Shown here: piece by piece, positions 1 to 7,379 of the stretch
How the letters are laid out: the number at the start of each line of letters is the position of its first letter
How positions within the stretch are numbered: the first letter of the stretch is position 1
Assembly: GCA_002401055.1 (NCBI GenBank)
Contig: NVRZ01000151.1
Span: 1 to 7,379, forward strand
DNA: 7,379 nt
Direction: 5' to 3'
From: Bacteroidota bacterium
Lineage (GTDB): Bacteria; Bacteroidota; Bacteroidia; NORP154
Position numbers and translations under genes: made by a program
Notes under the pieces: generated by a model
The model's input: the letters and a program-made list of their open reading frames with translations, nothing else
What the model was told of the DNA's origin: nothing
Database searches by the model: none

Positions 1-510
1 AACAGGCCCATCCTGAAAATCGTTCCACAGTAATTTCTTGGCAAACACATTGGCATGGTTTATTTCCTCAAAGTCATGATCCTCACTGGCCATCCAGTAA
101 ACAGGAACAAAATTTTGGCCAGGATATTTTGCTTTCAGCTGTTCAGCCAAATTAATAGTCGTTATAATCTTGTAAATGAAATACAAGGGGCCTGTGAACA
201 AACAGAGTTGATGCCCTGTTGCAATGGTGTAAGTATTCTCGTTACTGAGCAACTGAACATTTTCTGGAGCATTTTCAATATTGGCATATTGATCCTCCAG
301 AACATCGACTAATATGGACCTTTTAATCTCCTCTTTGCCCTTATCTTTAATTACTTGTTCAAATGAATTCAAGTCAGGCTGATACTTATAATACTGCTCC
401 AACTCAGGGTTTTCAAGCAGATAATCCCGAATCAGTTGATTAGAAAAAAGCTTATCCCCATCTGATCTGCTTAAAATATCATCCAAAGAAATATGAACCG
501 ATTTAAACAT
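1..510 (-). CDS. bshC: Bacillithiol biosynthesis cysteine-adding enzyme BshC (5' part, cut by window edge)
   Basis: Reading the minus strand from the ATG at 510-508 gives 170 codons without a stop, running off the window at position 1. BshC is the putative ligase that adds cysteine to glucosaminyl-malate in the last step of bacillithiol synthesis, a cytosolic low-molecular-weight thiol. Recognisable family segments are TGHQLCLFTGP (residues 98-108), followed by the PLYFIYKI stretch, and VPVYWMASEDHDFEEI (135-150), which belong to the Rossmann-like core. Family members are about 520-540 residues long, so roughly two thirds of the gene lies outside the window. The start is the first ATG of the frame and its N-terminus (MFKSVHI) fits the family; no Shine-Dalgarno is visible, as expected in Bacteroidota. 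It is divergent from the alpha-oxoamine synthase gene. Identification rests on recognised motifs and is firm; the biochemical role is assigned from the family, in which activity has been hard to reconstitute. Confidence 0.9.
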   Translation of the reverse strand, partial: MFKSVHISLDDILSRSDGDKLFSNQLIRDYLLENPELEQYYKYQPDLNSFEQVIKDKGKEEIKRSILVDVLEDQYANIENAPENVQLLSNENTYTIATGHQLCLFTGPLYFIYKIITTINLAEQLKAKYPGQNFVPVYWMASEDHDFEEINHANVFAKKLLWNDFQDGPV

Positions 511-544
511 AACGATTGTCCAGGTATTTGAAACTGAAGAATCG

Positions 545-576
545 TAAATGTACATCTTAGTGCACGTATTTGCCAA
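545..576 (-). promoter_or_regulatory. Weak candidate promoter for bshC
   Basis: On the minus strand, TACATTTA (552-545) matches seven of eight positions of the Bacteroidota -7 element TAnnTTTG. A partial -33 element, TTGG (576-573), lies 20 bp upstream. The implied transcript start would be about 30 bases before the bshC ATG. Neither element is perfect, and both lie in the DNA used by the plus-strand promoter. Treat this as a suggestion only. Confidence 0.25.
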
Positions 577-599
577 TCCAATAATAAGTTTTAATTTTG
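569..599 (+). promoter_or_regulatory. Bacteroidota-type promoter for the alpha-oxoamine synthase gene
   Basis: TTTG at 569-572 is followed, after exactly 19 bp, by TAATTTTG at 592-599. This is a full match to the Bacteroidota housekeeping consensus TTTG-N19-21-TAnnTTTG. Transcription would begin around 605-607, giving a leader of about 30 bases before the ATG at 637. The leader has no Shine-Dalgarno sequence, which is normal for this phylum. Position, orientation and spacing all agree. Confidence 0.75.
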
Positions 600-636
600 C
601 AAAAAATTTAGACAGTCATCCTCTTACCTGTATTTC

Positions 637-1896
637 ATGGATTTATTTGATAAAATAACAAAGAATTGGGGCCCTTTGGGCAAATGGTCAAGAATGGGCC
701 ACGGTTACTTTTTCTTTCCTAAATTGGAAGGTAAAATTTCAAACAAAATGACCTTCAAAGGTGAGGAAATGTTGGTGTGGAGCACCAACAACTATCTGGG
801 ATTGGCAGACCACCCTGAAGTAAGAAAGGCAGATGCTGATGCAGCGGCTGAGTATGGAATGGCTAGCCCCATGGGCTCCCGGATGATGAGTGGCAACACT
901 GACTTACATGAGCAGCTAGATAGTGAGCTATCAGACTTTGTTGGTAAGGAGAAGACTATTCTTTTAAATTATGGGTACCAGGGCATGGTATCTGCAATTG
1001 ATTGCCTGGTAGATAGACATGACGTAATTGTTTATGATTCCGAGTCACACGCCTGTATTGTTGATGGGGTTCGCCTTCATCAGGGAAAAAGATTCGTATT
1101 TCCACATAATAATATTGAAAAACTTGAGAATCAACTAAAGAGGGCAAAAGTTATCACCGATGAAACCAAAGGTGGAATATTGGTGATCACTGAAGGAGTA
1201 TTTGGAATGGCTGGTGATTTAAGTAAGCTCAAAGAAATCACTGCACTTAAGAGCAAGTACAATTTCAGGTTGTTTGTAGATGACGCCCACGGATTTGGCA
1301 CAATGGGTAAGACTGGAGCAGGTACAGGTGAACATTGTGGTGTTCAGGATCTAATAGACATCTATTTCGGAACTTTTGCAAAAGCGATGGCCAGTATTGG
1401 GGCTTTTATTTCTTCGGAAGCAGATATCATCGGGTTCCTAAGATATAATTCAAGGTCACAGATTTATGCAAAATCACTGCCCTTGCCTTTAGTTGTTGGC
1501 GCCTTAAAGCGGCTCGAACTCCTTAGAACTAAGCCTGAGTTAAAAGAAAGCCTGTGGAAAATAACAAATGCCTTGCAATCTGGCTTTAAAAAGGAAGGAT
1601 TTGACTTGGGTGACACAGAGTCTTGCGTAACGCCTGTTTATATCTCTGGCGCACTTAATGAAGCCAGCAATCTACTTGTAGACCTTAGGCAGAACCACAA
1701 GATTTTTTGTTCTATTGTTGTTTATCCAGTGGTTCCAAAAGACACGATAATGCTAAGAGTGATCCCGACTGCTATTCATACCCTTGAAAATGTGGAGTAC
1801 ACAGTGGCTGCTTTCAAAACTGTTAAGAAAAATCTTGATGCTGGCCAATACGCTAAACAAGAAATGGGCGTAGGCGTTACCGCGGACAAAGTTTAA
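637..1896 (+). CDS. PLP-dependent alpha-oxoamine synthase (serine palmitoyltransferase / KBL / BioF family)
   Basis: A 419-residue fold-type I PLP enzyme of the family that condenses an amino acid with an acyl thioester, with decarboxylation. Visible landmarks: NNYLGLADHP (51-60), close to the family's N-(S/N)YLGL signature; His138 in DSESHACIVDG, expected to stack on the PLP ring; Asp215 and His218 in VDDAHGFG; and the Schiff-base lysine Lys249 in FGTFAKAMAS. All catalytic residues are present. It differs from well-known Bacteroidota serine palmitoyltransferases as I recall them: its N-terminus is of the WGPLGKW...GYFFFPKLEG type, it has GTFAKA where those have GTFSKS, and it carries a C-terminal tail after about residue 400. 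The ATG is the first of the frame, about 30 bases after a strong promoter. It is monocistronic: bshC is divergent and dapA converges on it. Family membership is certain; the substrate is not. Serine (sphingolipids), cysteate (sulfonolipids/capnines) or another amino acid are possible. Confidence 0.88.
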   Translation: MDLFDKITKNWGPLGKWSRMGHGYFFFPKLEGKISNKMTFKGEEMLVWSTNNYLGLADHPEVRKADADAAAEYGMASPMGSRMMSGNTDLHEQLDSELSDFVGKEKTILLNYGYQGMVSAIDCLVDRHDVIVYDSESHACIVDGVRLHQGKRFVFPHNNIEKLENQLKRAKVITDETKGGILVITEGVFGMAGDLSKLKEITALKSKYNFRLFVDDAHGFGTMGKTGAGTGEHCGVQDLIDIYFGTFAKAMASIGAFISSEADIIGFLRYNSRSQIYAKSLPLPLVVGALKRLELLRTKPELKESLWKITNALQSGFKKEGFDLGDTESCVTPVYISGALNEASNLLVDLRQNHKIFCSIVVYPVVPKDTIMLRVIPTAIHTLENVEYTVAAFKTVKKNLDAGQYAKQEMGVGVTADKV

Positions 1897-1901
1897 TTCA
1901 A

Positions 1902-2813
1902 CTACGTGATTTTCTCGGTTTTTTTCGCTGTTTCAGCGTACTGCTCCAAAAGCGAATCCAATCTATTGCGAGTAGAACGGCTGACATTGGTTAATGGTAA
2001 CCTCAGGTTATTCGCACACATTCCCTGTATTTCCAACACTTCCTTTATTCCAGCTGGGTTGCCCTCAACAAACAAACTCTCGATAATATCTATCAAGCTA
2101 TAGTGAATTGCTCTTGCCTGCTTTATATTTGAGTGCAGCGCATGATGTACCATATCAGAGAACGCACGAGGAAATGAATTGGCTACAACAGATATTACCC
2201 CATCTCCACCTATTGCAAGCAAAGGCAAAGTAAGCGCGTCGTCACCTGAAATAACCAAGAAATCCTCCGGTTTGTTTTTTATAATATCCATTGCCTGCTC
2301 CATATTGCCAGAGGCCTCTTTAATTCCGATAATGCTCTCCACATCATATGCGAGCCTTAAGGTAGTTTCGGAAGATATATTTACCGATGTTCTACCTGGC
2401 ACATTGTATAAAATAATAGGAACAGGAGAAAGGTTAGCAATAAGCTTATAGTGCTGGTACAAGCCCTTTTGACTCGGTTTATTATAGTATGGAGATACTG
2501 ATAAAATAGCATCCACGCCATCGAAGTCGTAGTTTTTGAGGCAATTAATAACCTCCTGGGTATTGCTTCCGCCTAATCCGAGCACAACCGGAATACGCTT
2601 GTCAACAGTTTCAACCACAAATCCTATTATCGCTGTTTTCTCATCTTTCGTAAGTGTAACAGATTCACCCGTAGTACCTAAAACAACAAGGTAGTCAATC
2701 TTGTTACCTACCATGTTCTCAATAATGTTTCCGAAACATTTAAAATCTATGCTCCCATCCTTATGGAATGGAGTTACCAATGCTACGCCCGTACCTCTGA
2801 ATTTCTTATGCAT
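1902..2813 (-). CDS. dapA: 4-hydroxy-tetrahydrodipicolinate synthase
   Basis: A 303-residue cytosolic (beta/alpha)8-barrel lyase that condenses pyruvate with aspartate semialdehyde, the first committed step to diaminopimelate (peptidoglycan) and lysine. Family signatures are intact: GTTGES with Thr47/Thr48, SPYYNKPSQ with Tyr110, YNVPGRT with Tyr136 and the substrate-carboxylate arginine Arg141, and the Schiff-base lysine Lys165 in IGIKEASGN. The Arg141-containing motif favours DapA over N-acetylneuraminate lyase and other class I relatives. Length is typical (about 290-300) with a slightly charged tail. The ATG start overlaps the 3' end of the upstream DUF6913-like gene by 8 bp, and I see no promoter of its own, so it is probably the last gene of the prmC-ligA operon and translated by coupling. 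Its stop codon lies 5 bp from that of the convergent synthase gene. No lysine riboswitch is possible here because there is no leader. Confidence 0.96.
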   Translation of the reverse strand: MHKKFRGTGVALVTPFHKDGSIDFKCFGNIIENMVGNKIDYLVVLGTTGESVTLTKDEKTAIIGFVVETVDKRIPVVLGLGGSNTQEVINCLKNYDFDGVDAILSVSPYYNKPSQKGLYQHYKLIANLSPVPIILYNVPGRTSVNISSETTLRLAYDVESIIGIKEASGNMEQAMDIIKNKPEDFLVISGDDALTLPLLAIGGDGVISVVANSFPRAFSDMVHHALHSNIKQARAIHYSLIDIIESLFVEGNPAGIKEVLEIQGMCANNLRLPLTNVSRSTRNRLDSLLEQYAETAKKTEKIT

Positions 2814-3377
2814 TATCCGTATGTATAGATTCTATGTTCTTCTGATTAATCATGTCAAGGTAGTGGTTAATATTTCCAATCAGGTTTTCAAGTGTTTTAT
2901 TGTTGCCTATATCTATAACCATATCGTAGTAATTCGAACTGTTATCGCTCGCAGCACCTACTTTAAATTTAGCTTTGGATAACCCACTTATGTATTTTAT
3001 GGAAAAACTCTCCTCAAAAGAAAAATCGATAAGAATATCGAATACCTCCTCAGTGAAATTTTCTACCTCCAGCCCCGTAGGTTTGAAATGCCAATTTAGC
3101 TCTTTTTTGGTGAAAAAACGATATTCCAACTGTGTTTTAAATCTGTTATCCTCTTCCTTAACATTTACGAAGCCTAAGGACATTATTCTTTTATTTCGCT
3201 CTTTTAAGTACTTGCAGAATTTCTTTACCGCCTCAAATTCTTTTGAATCCGTCGCATCATACACTATGCCAATGGTTTGAGCGTCCTTAAGATTAAAGAC
3301 CGCTCTATCACGTTCCAAAACCTTTACCTGTCGATTCAGAAAATACAAGCCAATATTTTGCCTGATCTTTGTAAACA

Positions 3378-3378
<1 letters not shown>
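2806..3378 (-). CDS. Uncharacterised Bacteroidota protein, DUF6913-like, between ligA and dapA
   Basis: A 190-residue protein of unknown function. I recognise it, from memory and without a search, as the small Bacteroidota family called DUF6913, commonly found beside dapA and ligA. It has no signal peptide or membrane segment and should be cytosolic. The N-terminus (1-30) is basic and probably helical. Residues 35-72 read as strand-helix-strand (IGIVYDAT, then a charged helix, then IMSLGFVN). Residues 112-142 contain a hydrophobic strand (FDILIDFS), then YISGLSKAKFKVGA; YYDMVIDIG (150-158) is another strand, followed by a final helix (163-177). This suggests a small alpha/beta fold; no catalytic motif stands out and no cysteine pair is present. 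It starts with an ATG that shares one base with the ligA stop (TGATG) and ends 8 bp inside dapA, so its translation is likely coupled to both. A helper role in either process would be a guess from position. Confidence 0.85.
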
Positions 3379-5423
<2,045 letters not shown>

Positions 5424-6299
5424 TTAGCGCCGCACACTTTTAACCATTCTATCCTTTCCCGACAGGTCTTTTCTCAGCTCAATTTCATCGAATCCGCTGT
5501 CCTTTAACAAAGCATAAACTCGCTTACCCTCCCTCTCTGAAATCTCAAAAAACAATGCTCCTCCAGGATTCATTTTATCTAGCGCCAATTCTATTATCGC
5601 TTGGTAAAACACCATTGACTCCCCATCATTTACAAAAAGCGCCTGGTGTGGTTCATATTTCAGTACATTCTCATGCATCTCAGATGATAAGCTCTTTTCA
5701 ATATAAGGAGGATTGCTCACGATAATATCAAATTTAGGAAGCGCAAGCAGTTGCTTGTCTATTCTCCAGTTTAATACATCCGCCTTGATCAATCTAATGT
5801 CCAGTTTATTGACCAAGGAGTTCTCCTTAGTCAGCGTTAATGCGTCTTGCGAAATATCCAATGCGAAGATCTTTGCTACGGCAATACTGGATTGTAGAGC
5901 CAAGGCAATACAGCCAGTTCCCGTGCCCACATCCAATATGGCTGGTTCTTTATCGTCATTTTCTTTGATGATCCAGTTGACCAACTCCTCTGTTTCAGGC
6001 CTCGGAATCATGGCTCTGGCATCAGTCTTTATGGTTAAACCAAAAAACTCAGTTGATCCAATAATATGTTGAATTGGCTCATGTTTTTTCAACCTCTTGA
6101 CCGCCGCATCAATATTTTTCAATGCCTCATCTTCCAATAGTTCAGAAGCCTTTAAAACAATATCTGTTTTGGAAAGGCCTACATATTCTTCAAACATTAA
6201 AAAAATGAAAGAATTCACTTCATTATCATCATACAACCCGGCCAACTCATCTCTGATTAAATGAACCATCTCTACAACTGTCCTGCTCTTGCTATTCAC
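5424..6299 (-). CDS. prmC: Peptide chain release factor N5-glutamine methyltransferase (HemK/PrmC)
   Basis: A 291-residue cytosolic SAM-dependent methyltransferase that modifies the glutamine of the GGQ motif in release factors RF1 and RF2. Signatures: a helical N-terminal substrate-recognition domain (about 1-90) ending in HEPIQHIIGSTEFFG (73-87), PRPETEELV (99-107), the SAM-binding loop ILDVGTGTGCIAL (121-133), and the catalytic NPPY at 196-199 in IVSNPPYIEKS. The length is typical. The start taken here is GTG at 6299-6297; an in-frame ATG at 6269-6267 (residue 11) is the alternative. I prefer GTG because family members usually have some ten residues before the segment resembling MVHLIRDELAGLYDD, but the choice is not secure. 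It is the first gene of the minus-strand cluster and is divergent from fmt, with 50 bp between them. Together they concern translation initiation and termination. Confidence 0.95.
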   Translation of the reverse strand: MNSKSRTVVEMVHLIRDELAGLYDDNEVNSFIFLMFEEYVGLSKTDIVLKASELLEDEALKNIDAAVKRLKKHEPIQHIIGSTEFFGLTIKTDARAMIPRPETEELVNWIIKENDDKEPAILDVGTGTGCIALALQSSIAVAKIFALDISQDALTLTKENSLVNKLDIRLIKADVLNWRIDKQLLALPKFDIIVSNPPYIEKSLSSEMHENVLKYEPHQALFVNDGESMVFYQAIIELALDKMNPGGALFFEISEREGKRVYALLKDSGFDEIELRKDLSGKDRMVKSVRR

Positions 6300-6304
6300 G
6301 CTTC

Positions 6305-6312
6305 CAAAGTAA
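6305..6312 (-). promoter_or_regulatory. Weak candidate -7 element for the prmC-ligA operon
   Basis: On the minus strand TTACTTTG (6312-6305) matches seven of eight positions of TAnnTTTG. No TTTG lies at the expected 19-21 bp upstream; the nearest (6341-6338) is 25 bp away. It would start transcription at about the GTG of prmC, implying a leaderless message or use of the ATG at 6269. Only 50 bp are available, so the true promoter may instead lie inside the 5' end of fmt. Confidence 0.2.
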
Positions 6313-6322
6313 GTAAAAATGT

Positions 6323-6330
6323 TAGCTTTG
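6323..6330 (+). promoter_or_regulatory. Candidate -7 promoter element for fmt
   Basis: TAGCTTTG fully matches the Bacteroidota -7 consensus TAnnTTTG and lies 19 bp before the fmt ATG. Transcription would start near 6336-6338, leaving a leader of about 13 bases. A -33 TTTG is absent at the normal spacing, so strength is uncertain. It would share the 50-bp gap with the promoter of the divergent prmC operon. Confidence 0.45.
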
Positions 6331-6349
6331 CCTGATACAAATACCGAAT

Positions 6350-7303
6350 ATGAGTAAAGATTTTAGAATAATATTCATGGGTACGCCCGAATTCGCAGTT
6401 CCTTCTCTATCTATCCTGATTGAGAATGGTTATCATATTGCCGGCGTCATCACTGCTTCTGATAAACCGGCAGGCAGAGGAAGAAATACCCAGGAATCTG
6501 CGGTGAAACAGTATGCCAAGTCGCAAAACCTCACTATTCTTCAACCAACAAATTTAAAAGACGAGGTTTTTATTGAAGAGCTCCAGGCACTGAATGGAAA
6601 TTTGCAAATAGTGGTAGCGTTTAGAATGCTTCCAGAAGTTGTTTGGCAAATGCCTGAATTCGGCACTTTTAATCTCCACGCCTCTTTACTACCTAATTAC
6701 AGAGGTGCGGCGCCTATCAACTGGGCCATAATCAATGGTGAAAAGACGACTGGTATTACTACATTCTATATTAATGAGCGAATTGACACTGGAGACATAT
6801 TGATGCAAGAAGAAGTTGACATTGGACCTCATGACAGCGCTGGAACACTTCACGATTCACTTCAAATTAAAGGAGCAACGCTAGTACTCAGCACCGTTCA
6901 AGGTATCGCTAATGACTCGTTAGAAGAGCAATCACAAAATGACAACGGCGAAAATGGCTTGAAGCCAGCACCTAAAATTTACAAAGAAGATTGCAAATTG
7001 GACTGGAGCCAAGATGCAGATCAGTTGTTTAATAAAATACGAGGATTGAGTCCATACCCCGGTGCGTGGACAATTTTGGTGGATAACGATGGAAATGAGC
7101 AATCTTTGAAAATATTTGAAGCGGAACTTTCTGATAACATGCTATTGGTAGGTTCAATTGAAACTGACAACAGCTCTTATTTGCTTGTTGGAACCTCTAA
7201 TGGATCCATTGCGCTTAAGAGCGTTCAGCTTGCTGGTAAGAAACGCAACAGTATTGCAGATTTTCTTAGAGGTTTTGACTTGGACAAAAAGTGGAGGTTT
7301 TAA
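6350..7303 (+). CDS. fmt: Methionyl-tRNA formyltransferase
   Basis: A 317-residue cytosolic enzyme that transfers a formyl group from 10-formyltetrahydrofolate to initiator Met-tRNA. The N-terminal Rossmann domain (about 5-195) begins IIFMGTPEFAVPSL (7-20) and carries SDKPAGRGR (37-45), the tRNA-contacting loop region. The hallmark NLHASLLPNYRGAAPINWAI is at 108-127, with catalytic Asn108 and His110, and Asp146 in RIDTGDIL. A linker (about 190-208) leads to the C-terminal OB-like tRNA-binding domain with LSPYPGAWT (233-241) and LAGKKRNSIADFLRG (294-308). The length equals the family norm (about 315). The segment VVAFRMLP (88-95) replaces the proteobacterial VVAYGLILP form, which I take as lineage variation. 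The ATG is the first of the frame and fits known N-termini. It is divergent from prmC; no gene follows within the window, and no clear intrinsic terminator is visible in the 76 bp that remain. Confidence 0.98.
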   Translation: MSKDFRIIFMGTPEFAVPSLSILIENGYHIAGVITASDKPAGRGRNTQESAVKQYAKSQNLTILQPTNLKDEVFIEELQALNGNLQIVVAFRMLPEVVWQMPEFGTFNLHASLLPNYRGAAPINWAIINGEKTTGITTFYINERIDTGDILMQEEVDIGPHDSAGTLHDSLQIKGATLVLSTVQGIANDSLEEQSQNDNGENGLKPAPKIYKEDCKLDWSQDADQLFNKIRGLSPYPGAWTILVDNDGNEQSLKIFEAELSDNMLLVGSIETDNSSYLLVGTSNGSIALKSVQLAGKKRNSIADFLRGFDLDKKWRF

Positions 7304-7347
7304 ATTTGTGATGAACCGATTCATAGCTTCTTATCTGTCTATTGTTT

Positions 7348-7373
7348 GTAATTCTGAGCGCAGCGAAGAATCT
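7348..7373. repeat. Probable dispersed short repeat (REP-like imperfect palindrome), near the window end
   Basis: Downstream of fmt, the 26-bp stretch contains ATTCTGAGCGCAGCGAAGAAT (split here as ATTCT at 7351-7355, an 11-bp centre, and AGAAT at 7367-7371). The arms are exact inverted repeats and the centre holds a second short pairing, GC-GCA-GC (7358-7364). I recognise it from memory as very close to a GTCATTCTGAGCGCAGCGAAGAATCT element scattered between genes in many Bacteroidota and some other genomes. Only one copy is in the window and the flank is cut, so the full unit cannot be defined. It is non-coding as far as visible. Confidence 0.55.
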
Positions 7374-7379
7374 ACCTTC

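Noticed and set aside
55..312. Plus-strand open frame of 85 codons
   Set aside because: It lies antisense to the clear bshC coding frame, has no family resemblance and no promoter; a shadow frame.
1926..1938. CGCTG-TTT-CAGCG hairpin beside a run of seven T
   Set aside because: The T-run precedes the hairpin on the plus strand and becomes an A-run after it on the minus strand, so it cannot be an intrinsic terminator for either gene. It is also inside dapA.
7311..7324. ATGAA-CCGA-TTCAT dyad just after fmt, possible terminator
   Set aside because: The stem is only 5 AT-rich base pairs and no T-run follows; too weak to call.

Overview
The window looks like ordinary chromosomal sequence from a Bacteroidota bacterium, most likely a Cytophagales-type marine or soil member. 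The evidence is: AT-rich coding sequence; promoters of the Bacteroidota form TTTG-N19-TAnnTTTG; no Shine-Dalgarno sequences ahead of the genes; a bshC gene of the type used by bacillithiol-making Bacteroidota; and the small DUF6913-like gene between ligA and dapA. The genus cannot be fixed from this sequence alone.

Left part (1-1896): a divergent pair. On the minus strand is the 5' third of bshC, cut by the window edge. On the plus strand is a PLP-dependent alpha-oxoamine synthase, the family of serine palmitoyltransferase and KBL/BioF. The 126-bp gap between them holds a very good Bacteroidota promoter for the synthase.

Middle (1902-6299): a tight minus-strand cluster transcribed as prmC > ligA > DUF6913-like > dapA. 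The spacings are 18 bp, then a 1-bp stop/start overlap, then an 8-bp overlap, so it is probably one operon with translational coupling in its second half. It joins release-factor methylation, NAD-dependent DNA ligation, an uncharacterised protein and the first committed step of lysine/diaminopimelate synthesis. dapA converges on the synthase gene with only 5 bp between the stop codons.

Right part (6300-7379): a 50-bp divergent gap leads to fmt (methionyl-tRNA formyltransferase) on the plus strand. Next to prmC this gives a translation-initiation/termination pair. After fmt, a 76-bp tail ends in what looks like one copy of a dispersed short repeat (core ATTCTGAGCGCAGCGAAGAAT), running up to the window end.

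I found no mobile element, CRISPR array, RNA gene, toxin-antitoxin or defence module. Every stretch over 300 bases is coding. The points most worth a second look are the substrate of the alpha-oxoamine synthase, the unknown protein wedged between ligA and dapA, and the terminal repeat.
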